This document shows positions 35,264-43,663 of a DNA stretch of 64,000 bases, one piece after another. Numbering within the stretch: the stretch's first letter is position 1; each line of letters starts with the position of its first letter. A model generated the notes under the pieces. That model worked only from the letters and a program-made list of their open reading frames with translations. It was not told where the DNA came from and searched no databases. Origin of the DNA: Corallococcus caeni (GTDB lineage: Bacteria > Myxococcota > Myxococcia > Myxococcales > Myxococcaceae). The position numbers were made by a program, and so were the translations under genes. The DNA lies in NCBI RefSeq assembly GCF_036245865.1, contig NZ_BTTW01000006.1, positions 1 through 64,000 of the forward strand. The letters are read 5' to 3'.

Positions 35264-36148
35264 ATGAAGATGCTGATTGGCGCGGCCGTGACCGCCGCGA
35301 CGCTGTTGGTGGGTACCGAGGCCGCCGCGACGAACTACACGCTGTGGATCCACGGCAGGAACGGCAACACGACGCAGGCGGGCAACTACAACGACTTCAG
35401 CTACTGGGGGCCGTCCACCACCGCGGCGGGCGTGAACAAGAAGGCGGTCAACTGGAACGGCACGCAGCGCGTGGGCGCGGAGAACTACCGGATCCGCAAC
35501 GCGCTGGACTGCTTCTGCACGGGCACGAACTGGTGCTACATCGCCGCGCACAGCGCCGGTGACCTGCAGATCGGCTACGCGCTGTCGCTGTACGGCGGGA
35601 GCGCGCGGCAGAAGAAGAACGCCACGCCCAACGCCAACGGCGAGTGCGGCAACACGGACGGCTCCTCGCAGACGGGCTGGAACATCAAGTGGGTGGACGT
35701 GGCGTCCGGCGCGGGCGGCGGCAGCGAGCTGGCGGACCACGGCGACTGGGCGGTGAGCGAGCCGCTGGTGAGCGACCTGGTCACCACCACGGCGCGCGCC
35801 ATGTACAACCACAACACCACGCGCAACGTGTGGTTCTACATGTTCGCCGGCTCCAAGGGCACGCTGTACTCCGGCATCCTCCCGGGCCAGGACGACGAGG
35901 CGGTGGCCTACCACTCCACGGGCGGTGTGTCCGGCAGCGGCAACGGGTCCTACTGCAACCCGGGCGACTGGTTCTGCGGCGGCACGCTCAACACGGGCAC
36001 GTCGGCGTGCAGCGACGGCCGGGCGAAGTGGAGCTTCCACACCGTGTCCCTGCGCGATGACGGCGAGGCGTACAACCACTACGCCAACGGCAACTGGGGC
36101 GGCATCGTCTCCAAGGTGCGCGAGGACGTCGCCACGTACGCGTACTAG
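35264..36148 (+). CDS. secreted alpha/beta-hydrolase-like protein
   Basis: This encodes 294 residues from ATG 35264, with AGGAG about 11 bases upstream. Seen: a signal peptide (LIGAAVTAATLLVGTEAAA), then IHGRNGN early. A nucleophile-elbow-like sequence AAHSAGD lies near residue 100, and a C-terminal part has GQDDEAVAYHSTGG. Four Cys pairs fit disulphides (DCFC, WCY, NPGDWFCGG). Known: H-G near the N-terminus with xHSxG and a late Asp and His is the lipase/esterase pattern. I infer Ser in AHSAG, Asp in GQDD and His in YHS as the triad. It may also be an uncharacterised surface enzyme. It is followed 39 bases later by a membrane-anchored gene, probably a partner. Confidence 0.75.
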   Translation: MKMLIGAAVTAATLLVGTEAAATNYTLWIHGRNGNTTQAGNYNDFSYWGPSTTAAGVNKKAVNWNGTQRVGAENYRIRNALDCFCTGTNWCYIAAHSAGDLQIGYALSLYGGSARQKKNATPNANGECGNTDGSSQTGWNIKWVDVASGAGGGSELADHGDWAVSEPLVSDLVTTTARAMYNHNTTRNVWFYMFAGSKGTLYSGILPGQDDEAVAYHSTGGVSGSGNGSYCNPGDWFCGGTLNTGTSACSDGRAKWSFHTVSLRDDGEAYNHYANGNWGGIVSKVREDVATYAY

Positions 36149-36187
36149 ACTGACGGCTTCCCCCGCCCCCTCCGGCGAAGTCCGCTC

Positions 36188-37474
36188 ATGACACGCGACG
36201 ACGGTCCCGTCTCTTCCGCCTCCCGGCTGCGCCACGGCCGGTGGTTGCTTGCCCTCGTGCCCCTGGTGCTCGTGGGCGTGGCGTTCTTCTGGTGGCAGGG
36301 AAGCGAAGGGGCCGAAGCGCCGGAGGGCGCACCCGAGCCCGCCTCCTCCCCGGTGTCCGACCCCCGTGAGGTGGCGCGGGCACCGGCGGAGCGCGGCGCG
36401 GCCATGGCGGCCGAGCCCGCCGCGCCGTCACTGCTCAGCCCGGAGGCCCGCGAGCGCGAGGCCCGCCGCGAGCTGTGGCAGAAGCGGCTGGAGCGCGCGA
36501 AGCGCTCGTTGGAGTCCTACGTGGCGGCCACGCGCTATCCGCCGGAGTCGCGGCCCAGCCGCGAGCATCCGGATCAGATGGAGCTGGCGGAGCCGGAGCG
36601 CACGCGGCCCCTGAGCCCGAAGGCCGCGGAGGACGGCACCTCCGACGTGCAGCTGCGGCTCAAGCAGGACAAGGTGTTCGTCGTCGGTGACGAAGCGGTG
36701 CTCCTCGGCGTGGCGTGCGAGGACTCGCGCCGCACGCCGCGCCCGTGCGAGGTGGTGTCCGCGCTGGCGCACGAGGCGGACCACCTGGTGGGCGCTGGCG
36801 GTGTGCCGGGCGTGCCGGTGGTCTTCACGGACGCGGGGCAGGGCGGTGACACGGTGGCGGGTGACGGGATGATCACCGGGCGCTTCCAGCCGTCGAAGCA
36901 GGGCTTCGCGATGTTCTCCGGCACGCTGCGCGTGGACGTGCGCGTGCGCTCGGGGTCGCTGGAGGACTCGGCGTTCTTCGACGTGGTCTACACGCCCGCG
37001 CCGCCGGCCACGTTCACCCGCCGGGTGCGCGAGGCGGTGGAGGCGGGGTCGCTGGACCTGTACCTGTCCGTCCAGGTCCGCAAGGCGGGGCGGTACGTGG
37101 TGTCCGGCCGGCTGGACGACGAGGGCGGCGTGCCGTTCGCGTCGGTGTCGTTCAACGAGGAGCTGGCGGAGGGCGCGCAGGAGGTGAAGCTCAACGTCTT
37201 CGGCAAGCTCATCCGCGACGAGGCGCCCACGTTCCCGCTGACCCTGCGCGACGTGGAGGGCTTCCTGCTCAAGGAGATGGGCGACCCGGACCGCGAGCTG
37301 ATGGTCACGCTGCGCGGGCCCGTGCACACCACGCGCGAGTACTCGCTCCAGCAGTTCTCCGACGCGGAGTGGAGGAGCCCGGAGCGCGACCGCTACACGA
37401 ACGAGCTGGAGAAGGACGTCATGGAGGCGCAGAAGCAGCTCGACGCCGCGCTCAAGGACACGCCCGCGCCCTGA
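36188..37474 (+). CDS. membrane-anchored choice-of-anchor-X-like protein
   Basis: This encodes 428 residues from ATG 36188. Seen: one N-terminal membrane helix (WLLALVPLVLVGVAFFWW), a 60-residue Pro/Ala/Glu-rich linker and a helical Arg/Glu-rich segment. A beta-rich part follows with QLRLKQDKVFVVGDEAVLL and TDAGQGGDTVAGDGMITGRF. The last element resembles the Ig-like choice-of-anchor X domain, with a D-G-D-G loop that may bind calcium. The C-terminus is a charged helix. Known: this domain is typical of myxobacterial surface proteins of unknown role. It follows the secreted hydrolase-like gene after 39 bases on the same strand. Inference: co-transcribed, possibly a foldase or tether for it, although lipase-chaperone signature motifs are absent. 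Confidence 0.75.
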   Translation: MTRDDGPVSSASRLRHGRWLLALVPLVLVGVAFFWWQGSEGAEAPEGAPEPASSPVSDPREVARAPAERGAAMAAEPAAPSLLSPEAREREARRELWQKRLERAKRSLESYVAATRYPPESRPSREHPDQMELAEPERTRPLSPKAAEDGTSDVQLRLKQDKVFVVGDEAVLLGVACEDSRRTPRPCEVVSALAHEADHLVGAGGVPGVPVVFTDAGQGGDTVAGDGMITGRFQPSKQGFAMFSGTLRVDVRVRSGSLEDSAFFDVVYTPAPPATFTRRVREAVEAGSLDLYLSVQVRKAGRYVVSGRLDDEGGVPFASVSFNEELAEGAQEVKLNVFGKLIRDEAPTFPLTLRDVEGFLLKEMGDPDRELMVTLRGPVHTTREYSLQQFSDAEWRSPERDRYTNELEKDVMEAQKQLDAALKDTPAP

Positions 37475-37500
37475 GCGTCACCGAACCCCGGGGCCCGGGC

Positions 37501-38553
37501 TCAGGACTCGAGCGGCGGAGGCGGCGGCGTGTGGGCCGCGTCGGCCTCCACGAGGTCGGCGTCCTGCACGTCGTCGATGTCCATGACCTCGTCCGCGGGC
37601 GCGGCCTCCACGTGGGGGGCCACCAAGACGCTTGGCTCCGGCTCGGAAGCGGGCGCCTCGCGCCGCGCGGCCGGGGCTTCCACGCCGGGAGCGCCGCCCG
37701 TCGCGCGGGCCTCCGCGTACGCGGCGGCGTAGGCGGCCTCGGCCTGCACGGCCTCCATCGTGAAGTCGTCCGCGTCCGCGAGGAAGTCACCCGTCGACGC
37801 GAGCAGCGGCGGCGCTTCCTGGACCCCGTCCGGTCCGCCGTCCTCCATGGTGGCCAGGAACCCGTCCGGGTCGTCCGGCGTCCCGGACGCCTCCAGGCCG
37901 GCCGCATCGTCGGACGCCTCCGCGTCCTCCGCGCCCATGTCGTCGCTCAGCGCGCGCAGCTCCTCGTCGCTCAGGCTGGACAGGTCGCCGGACTCCAGGA
38001 GGAACAGCAGGTCTTCCGCCTCCTGCGCGGAGACGGTGGAGGGCATGGTGTCCAGGTTCTGGAGCTCCCACGCGGCCGCGTCGGGCGACAGGATGTCGGA
38101 CGGGTCCATGGACGGATCCGCCGGCGGGGCCTCCGCGCGGCGCTCCGCCTGCTGGAAGTGGCGCGCCTGCATGAGCGGAATCGACGTCTGCGGCGCGCCC
38201 AGCAGCTGCGCGTAGGCGGGCGCGGCGTCCTCGAAGGTGCTCTCGCCCGCGAAGGTGCGCAGCTGCGCGTTCTCCAGGAGCGCGGCCCGGGGCTCCGGGG
38301 CCTCCAGGCCCGCCGCGCGCCCCCGCGTCTCCGAGGACGTGTCCGGCGTCAGCCCCAGGTCCTCGAGCAGCGCCCCCGCCAGGTCGCCGTCGGCGTCCGC
38401 CTTGAAGTCGCTCTCGTCGGAGAAGCCCCGCCGCACCGGCTCCACCGGCGTCATGGGCTGCTGCTTCACCGGGGCGGTCACCTCCAGCTCGGTGGCGATG
38501 CCCCAGGCCCGGGACGTCGAGATGCCAGAACCCACGCGGCGGATGGAGGTCAT
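37501..38553 (-). CDS. acidic, disordered protein of unknown function
   Basis: This encodes 350 residues from ATG 38553. Seen: a strongly acidic, Ala/Asp/Glu-rich sequence with low complexity throughout. No membrane segment or signal peptide is present, and no enzymatic motif. Short helix-like segments (QLRTFAGESTF, FLLESGDLSSLSDEELRAL) are embedded in disordered sequence. The C-terminus has a run of prolines. Known: nothing I recognise. Codon use is typical of the genome (G/C-ending), so it is a real gene. It is convergent with the choice-of-anchor gene (26 bases). Inference: a regulatory or structural low-complexity protein. Confidence 0.7.
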   Translation of the reverse strand: MTSIRRVGSGISTSRAWGIATELEVTAPVKQQPMTPVEPVRRGFSDESDFKADADGDLAGALLEDLGLTPDTSSETRGRAAGLEAPEPRAALLENAQLRTFAGESTFEDAAPAYAQLLGAPQTSIPLMQARHFQQAERRAEAPPADPSMDPSDILSPDAAAWELQNLDTMPSTVSAQEAEDLLFLLESGDLSSLSDEELRALSDDMGAEDAEASDDAAGLEASGTPDDPDGFLATMEDGGPDGVQEAPPLLASTGDFLADADDFTMEAVQAEAAYAAAYAEARATGGAPGVEAPAARREAPASEPEPSVLVAPHVEAAPADEVMDIDDVQDADLVEADAAHTPPPPPLES

Positions 38554-38942
38554 GGTTCTCCTCGGGTGATGGCCCGCAAGGCGGGCGGCTCCTGCATTGT
38601 CCGCCGGTCCCGGCGGGAGTTGCTAGGGGGACTCGCGCGATCCCTATTGGACGCGAGGCCCGATATCCTACCGGCGCCCATGACCTCCTTTCTTGCCCCA
38701 CGTCCGCATCGCGCCGCCGGCCCTGGCCTCCAGGGTGTACCGCCCGTTGAAAAGTCGTGGCGGGGCGAAGCGGGGATGGCCGCAACGTCGCTCGGCGGAC
38801 AGGGGAGCGAGGGTGCGCGGAGGGAACTCGAACCCGGACGTTCTTCAAGGGCGACAACCCCGTGGGGGCGTCCCGGGGATGAAGAGACCGGGGCGCTGGC
38901 CTCCCGTTTGCTGTCTGGGAGCCTGGCCAGGAGGCGGTGGTG
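38554..38942. other. 389-base divergent intergenic region before the PP2C gene
   Basis: This region separates the acidic protein (minus) from the PP2C gene (plus). Possible features are an interrupted inverted repeat near 38632-38660 and a stretch with the sequence TAGGATATC on the minus strand, a loose -10-like candidate. No credible gene or strong promoter is visible. Confidence 0.35.
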
Positions 38943-39683
38943 ATGAGATTCGAGAGCGCGGGGCAGACCCACATCGGGCGCAGGCCGCACAACGAGGACG
39001 CGTACTGCGTGCTGCCCGAACGAGGGCTTTTCGTGGTGGCGGACGGGTTGGGCGGGCAGGAGGGCGGGGAGGTCGCCAGCCAGTGCGTGGTGGACACCTT
39101 CGCGGGCTTCAGCGACCGGCTGGACCGGGACCGCGACGGCACCTGGCCGGACGCGGTGGACCCCGCCCGGAGCCGCGAGGAGAACTACCTGGCCGCGTGC
39201 ACCGCGCTCGCCCAGCGCACCCTGCGCGTGCGCCGCGTGGGCAAGCTCAAGGAGATGGCCTCCACGGTGGTGGCGCTCGCGGTGGGGGAGCGCTGGGCCG
39301 CGGTGGCCCACGTGGGCGACAGCCGCCTGTACCGCCTGCGCGAGGGCCGCCTGGAGTCGCTCACGCGCGACCACTCGCTCATCGAGGAGCTGCGCGCGGC
39401 CGGGCGTGAGCCGCCCGGCAACCCGGCCAACCTGCGCCATCTCATCACCCGCGCCTTGGGCACGGAGAACGCGGAGCCCACCCTGCAGCGGCTGGAGACT
39501 CAGCCCGGGGACATCTTCCTGCTGTGCTCGGACGGGCTGTATGAGCCGCTGGGCCCGGAGTTGCTCAAGGAGCAGCTGCGCGCGCCCTCCGCCCAGGCCG
39601 CGTGCGACGCGCTCGTCTCCGCCGCGTACGAGGCCGGGGGCCGCGACAACATCACCGCCGTGGTGCTGCGCGTGGCGGTCTGA
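38943..39683 (+). CDS. PP2C-type serine/threonine phosphatase
   Basis: This encodes 246 residues from ATG 38943, with AGGAGG eight bases upstream. GTG 38940 and 38937 are in frame. Seen: the metal-binding set NEDAY, ADGLGGQEGGE, VGDSRLYRLREG, SDGLYE and the final GGRDNITAVV. Known: bacterial PP2C phosphatases reverse Hanks-type kinase phosphorylation. The complete Asp/Gly motif set suggests an active enzyme. Myxobacteria are rich in Hanks-type kinases, so the partner kinase may lie elsewhere. The gene ends 202 bases before a chemoreceptor gene on the same strand. Confidence 0.95.
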   Translation: MRFESAGQTHIGRRPHNEDAYCVLPERGLFVVADGLGGQEGGEVASQCVVDTFAGFSDRLDRDRDGTWPDAVDPARSREENYLAACTALAQRTLRVRRVGKLKEMASTVVALAVGERWAAVAHVGDSRLYRLREGRLESLTRDHSLIEELRAAGREPPGNPANLRHLITRALGTENAEPTLQRLETQPGDIFLLCSDGLYEPLGPELLKEQLRAPSAQAACDALVSAAYEAGGRDNITAVVLRVAV

Positions 39684-39884
39684 GCGCCCGCCCGCGCGTC
39701 ACACGCTGGGAGTGCGGGGCCCTGAACCCCACAGGTCGGCCCTGACCGCCGACCCGACGCGATGGGTCCGGCCGGACGGAGGGGGAGTCACCCGACACAG
39801 GGACTTCAATCCTTCGTTTATTCCAGGTTAATCTGGGGACTCCCCCCTCGCGTCCCCCTCCCCTCGTCCGAGCACCCGTTGCGT

Positions 39885-41702
39885 ATGACGCTCAGTCTTG
39901 CCGCACGCCTGACCGCGGCCCTCACCGCCGTCGTTATCGCCCTCACGCTGCTCACCGTGACGTTGATGGGGCTGTCCCTGCGCTCGCGCGTGGAGTCCGA
40001 GATGGCCTCCGCCCTGACGCGGGATGCGACCCGCTGGCAGGCGCTGAAGGAGCAGGAGCTGCGGGTCCTGGCGGAGCTGGGGCACGTGGCGGTGGCCAAC
40101 CCCGCGTTCGCGCGGGCCTTCTCCCGGGGGCGCGCGGAGGCGGCCGCCCTGCTGAACGAACAGCGCGCGGTGCTGGGCGTGGACCTGCTGATGCTGGTGG
40201 GCGTGGACGGGACGGTGATCGCGTCCACGGGCGAGGAGGACCTGCCGGGCCTTCCGAAGGTGGTGCGCCAGCAGGGGCAGGTGCTGCTGCCGGCCACGGG
40301 CGCGCCGCTGCTCGCGGTGGCGCAGCCGCTCCAGGCCAACGGCGCGCCGGTGGGCTCCCTGGTGCTGGGGGCGGAGCTGGGCTCGGAGGAGCTGAAGCGG
40401 CTGGGCGAGGGGAGCGAGCACCTGGAGTCGCTGCTGCACGTGGGACCCCGGTTGGTGGCGCAGTGGCTGCACGCGGTCCAGGCGCCCGCGCTGCTGGGGG
40501 CGAGCCATGAGGCGGACGGCGCCGAGGTGGACGTGGGCGGCGCGTCGCTGCACGTGGCGCGGGTGCAGGTGGGGGAGGGGCTGGAGCTGGTGATGGCGCG
40601 CGGCGCCCAGGCGGAGTGGGCGCGCATGCGGAGCACGCTGATGGCGGTGCTGGGGCTGGGGCTGCTCGTGGCGCTGCTGGCGGGCGGGGGTGTCTTCCTG
40701 CTGGTGCGGCGCATGATGGCGCCGCTGGGCGCGCTGACGGCGGCGGCGGCGCGGGTGGTGGCCGAGGGCGACTTCAGCGGCACGCTGGACATCCACTCGC
40801 ACGATGAGATTGGCCAACTGGCCACGTCCTTCCGGGAGATGATGGCGCGGCTGCGCGCGGTGCTGCTGGCGCTGAAGAACTCCGCGCAGGAGCTGGAGGC
40901 GACGGCGCTGGAGCTGGCGAACTCCGCGTCGGACCAGAACCTCGCGGTGACGCGGCAGGCGGCGGCGCTGCACCAGACGCAGATCGCCGCGCGGCAGCTT
41001 CAGGAGAGCTCGCGCGCGGCGGCGCAGCGGGCGACGGGCGTGCTGCGCGAGGCGGAGAAGGCGGGCGCGGTGGGGCAGGCGGGCGAGTCCGCGGTGGCGG
41101 GCAGCGTGGGTGGGCTCACGCACATCCGTTCGCAGGTGGAGCGCATCTCCAACACGGTGTCGGAGCTGCGGCAGCGCACGCGGCAGGTGGGCGACATCAC
41201 CGGCACGGTGAAGGACCTGGCGGACCAGTCCAACGTGCTGGCGCTGAACGCGGCCATCGAGGCCGCGCGCAGCGGCGAGGCGGGCCGGGCGTTCGCGGTG
41301 GTGGCCCGGCAGATGCGGTCGTTGGCGGACCAGTCCGCGACGGCCACGGCGCGCGTGCAGTCCATCCTGGGCGACATCGGCCGCGCCATCTCCGAGGCGG
41401 TGCAGACGAGCGAGGGCGGCACGCGCGAGGTGGAGGGCGGCCTGGACCAGGCGCGCGCGGCGGGTGAGAGCCTGCGCGCGCTGGCCGCGGTCATCCAGAA
41501 CAACAGCGTGTCCGTGAAGAGCATCGCGGACATGGTGAGCCAGCAGGACGCGGGCATCGCGGAGCTGTTCGCCGCGCTCAGCGACCTGACGCGGCTGGCG
41601 GACGAGACGGTGGAGCGCGTGGCCACGAGCGCCGTGGCCGCCGCGCGCCTCACCACCGCGTCCCACGAGGTCAGCAACATCGTGGCGCAGTACCGCCTGT
41701 GA
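39885..41702 (+). CDS. methyl-accepting chemotaxis protein
   Basis: This encodes 605 residues from ATG 39885. Seen: a first membrane helix (residues 8-30), a periplasmic sensor domain of about 220 residues and a second helix near 252-275. A HAMP domain with RMMAPLGALTAAAARV follows, then a long coiled-coil cytoplasmic domain. It contains the conserved tip DQSNVLALNAAIEAARSGEAGRAFAVVA. Known: MCPs control a CheA-CheW array. The tip Glu/Arg residues for CheA contact are kept. No C-terminal CheR-binding pentapeptide is visible. Myxobacteria carry many such receptors for Frz/Che-type systems. No che genes are near, so it is an orphan receptor. Confidence 0.95.
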   Translation: MTLSLAARLTAALTAVVIALTLLTVTLMGLSLRSRVESEMASALTRDATRWQALKEQELRVLAELGHVAVANPAFARAFSRGRAEAAALLNEQRAVLGVDLLMLVGVDGTVIASTGEEDLPGLPKVVRQQGQVLLPATGAPLLAVAQPLQANGAPVGSLVLGAELGSEELKRLGEGSEHLESLLHVGPRLVAQWLHAVQAPALLGASHEADGAEVDVGGASLHVARVQVGEGLELVMARGAQAEWARMRSTLMAVLGLGLLVALLAGGGVFLLVRRMMAPLGALTAAAARVVAEGDFSGTLDIHSHDEIGQLATSFREMMARLRAVLLALKNSAQELEATALELANSASDQNLAVTRQAAALHQTQIAARQLQESSRAAAQRATGVLREAEKAGAVGQAGESAVAGSVGGLTHIRSQVERISNTVSELRQRTRQVGDITGTVKDLADQSNVLALNAAIEAARSGEAGRAFAVVARQMRSLADQSATATARVQSILGDIGRAISEAVQTSEGGTREVEGGLDQARAAGESLRALAAVIQNNSVSVKSIADMVSQQDAGIAELFAALSDLTRLADETVERVATSAVAAARLTTASHEVSNIVAQYRL

Positions 41703-41730
41703 CGGCTCGCGCGGTGAGGCCGGGCGCGCG

Positions 41731-42495
41731 CTACGCCGCCTCGCCACCGTCGATGGCGTAGGCCGCGCCGGTGATGGGCGCCGCCGCCTCCGACGCGAGG
41801 AAGAGGCACATCGCGGCCACCTCCTCCGGCTGGATGATGCGGCCCATGGCGCTCATCCCGGCCAGGGCCTCGCGGGCCTGCTCCTCGCTGCGGCCCGTCG
41901 TCTTGGTGATGGCGGCCGTCGCGCCCGCGAACATGTCCGTCTCCACCCAGCCCGGGTTCACGATATTCACGGTGACGTTCTTGCGCGCGTACTCCACCGA
42001 CAGCGCGCGCGTCAGCCCCAGCAGCGCGTGCTTCGACGCGCAGTACGCGGACGTGTACTTCGCCCCGCGCGTCGCCGTGATGGAGCCGATGTTGATGACC
42101 CTCCCGCCGCCCGCGGAGGCCATGGCGGGCATCAGCTCGCGGCACAGGAGGAAGGGCGCCGTCACGTTCACCGCCATCACCTTCGCCAGGTCCGCCGTGG
42201 ACGTCTTTGTCAGCGGCGCGGACACGGTGATGCCCGCGTTGTTCACCAGCACCCGGGGCGTGCCCGCCGCCAGGACGGTCTTGCACGCGGCGAGCAGCGC
42301 GGACTCATCCGCCACGTCCACCGTGAGCGTGCGGATGCGCTCTCCGCCTTCCTTGCGCAGCGCCTCCAGCGACTCCGCCGAGCGCGCCAGCGCCCAGACG
42401 TCATAGCCCTCGCGCGCGAACGCCAGGGACACCGCGCGGCCAATGCCCCGGCTGGCGCCCGTCACCACCACGGTCTTCGTCGTCTCGCTTGCCAT
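41731..42495 (-). CDS. SDR-family oxidoreductase (FabG-like)
   Basis: This encodes 254 residues from ATG 42495. Seen: the cofactor motif TGASRGIG, NNAGI, the catalytic Ser in IGSITATRG and the YCASK Tyr-Lys. NPGWVETDMFAGA and a typical C-terminal AAPITGAAYAIDGG end follow. Known: FabG-type SDRs reduce 3-oxoacyl thioesters or similar ketones with NADPH. The NPGWVETDM and C-terminal DGG end match the FabG/BDH-like group. The protein is cytoplasmic. It is convergent with the chemoreceptor gene (28 bases) and divergent from the DUF1028-like gene (117 bases). Confidence 0.9.
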   Translation of the reverse strand: MASETTKTVVVTGASRGIGRAVSLAFAREGYDVWALARSAESLEALRKEGGERIRTLTVDVADESALLAACKTVLAAGTPRVLVNNAGITVSAPLTKTSTADLAKVMAVNVTAPFLLCRELMPAMASAGGGRVINIGSITATRGAKYTSAYCASKHALLGLTRALSVEYARKNVTVNIVNPGWVETDMFAGATAAITKTTGRSEEQAREALAGMSAMGRIIQPEEVAAMCLFLASEAAAPITGAAYAIDGGEAA

Positions 42496-42612
42496 GGCCG
42501 GTGAGCATAGAGCCCCGCGCGTCATCCGCGCGGACGGTGCGCGACGAAATGCATCATTTGCGCTGCCGGGGACTCTTCAAGACATCAAAGACGGCATCGG
42601 AGTCCCCTGCAC

Positions 42613-43614
42613 ATGAAGACCTTCAAGCGTGGCCTGCTGGCCCTCTGCTGCATGATGTTCGCGTCCACGTCCGCCATCGCCGCGGCGCCCAACGGCATCA
42701 ACCCGCGCATCCTGGGCACGCGCGCCATCGTCGCGTGCGACGCGGTGGAGAAGTCCTGCGGCGTGGCCAGCATCTCCTTCCCCGCGGGCATCAGCGGTCT
42801 GGTGCCCTACGGCCGTCCGGACGTGGCGGTAGCCTCCATGTTCTACCCGTCGGTGGATGACGCCGAGGCGGTCATCGCCCGCACCGACGCGGGCGACACG
42901 GCCCAGGCCGCCATCGACTACGTGTTCACCGTGGATCCGTACGCGGACTACCGGCAGCTCGCCGCGGTGAAGCTCAACCCCGATGGCACCATCACGGTGG
43001 GCCAGCAGACCGGCGCGGAGAGCGCCTCACAGCGCTGCGCGGTGAAGGGCGCCACCTTCGTGGTGCAGGCCAACAACCAGACCACCGCCACCATCTGCGC
43101 CGCCATGGCGACGGGCTTCCAGCAGGCCACGGGGAGCCTGCCGCAGCGGCTGCTCGCGTCGCTCAAGGCGGGGGCCAAGGTGGGCGGCGACAACAACGGC
43201 GAGCGCTCCGGCGTCATCCGCGTCTGGAGCTCGGAGAACGACGCGGTCTTCTACACGAAGGTGCTCGCGGACGCCGTCGTGCACAGCAGCCGGAACGCGC
43301 TGCGGGAGCTGGACGTGGAGATGAACCGCTACCAGGCGGGCGTCGCCGCGCCGTACGCGTCGGACCTCATCCCGCTGGACAAGGAGACCACGAAGGTCGT
43401 GAAGCGCGTGCTGCACAAGCTCGGGTACTACGACGGCCGCATGGACGGGACCTGGAACGACGCTGCCGAGCAGGCGCTGTATGACTTCAACTGGAACAAC
43501 CTCTTCTTCCTCAAGCCCACCGTGGGGGTGGACGGTCAGCGGAAGATCGACGGTCCGCTGGTCAACTTCCTGCGCGACGCGGACGTGGAAGCGCTCGCCC
43601 CCGCGAAGCACTGA
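42613..43614 (+). CDS. secreted DUF1028-like protein with peptidoglycan-binding-like C-terminus
   Basis: This encodes 333 residues from ATG 42613. Seen: a signal peptide ending SAIAAA, then TRAIVACDAVEKSCGVASIS and YGRPDVAVASMF, which match the DUF1028 fold (Ntn-hydrolase-like). Cysteines and GVIRVWS follow. The last 80 residues have KVVKRVLHKLGYYDGRMDGTWNDAAEQALYDF, a peptidoglycan-binding-like motif. Known: DUF1028 proteins are a family of secreted or intracellular proteins of unknown catalytic role. The DUF1028 plus peptidoglycan-binding arrangement occurs elsewhere. Inference: a cell-wall-associated hydrolase. It is divergent from the SDR gene; gcdH follows 49 bases later on the same strand. 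Confidence 0.75.
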   Translation: MKTFKRGLLALCCMMFASTSAIAAAPNGINPRILGTRAIVACDAVEKSCGVASISFPAGISGLVPYGRPDVAVASMFYPSVDDAEAVIARTDAGDTAQAAIDYVFTVDPYADYRQLAAVKLNPDGTITVGQQTGAESASQRCAVKGATFVVQANNQTTATICAAMATGFQQATGSLPQRLLASLKAGAKVGGDNNGERSGVIRVWSSENDAVFYTKVLADAVVHSSRNALRELDVEMNRYQAGVAAPYASDLIPLDKETTKVVKRVLHKLGYYDGRMDGTWNDAAEQALYDFNWNNLFFLKPTVGVDGQRKIDGPLVNFLRDADVEALAPAKH

Positions 43615-43663
43615 GGCGCCGTTGGTTTGACGGCTCCCGCATGGCGACGTCAAGCTCGCCGCC

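Noticed and set aside
36188-37474. Lipase-specific foldase (LifO-type) identity for the anchored protein.
   Set aside because: The foldase signature RxxFDY-type motif is not present, and the fold hints are Ig-like rather than helical.
38815-38860. A tRNA T-loop-like sequence (TTCGAGT on the minus strand).
   Set aside because: The flanking bases do not form the five-base T stem and no acceptor or anticodon arms can be drawn.
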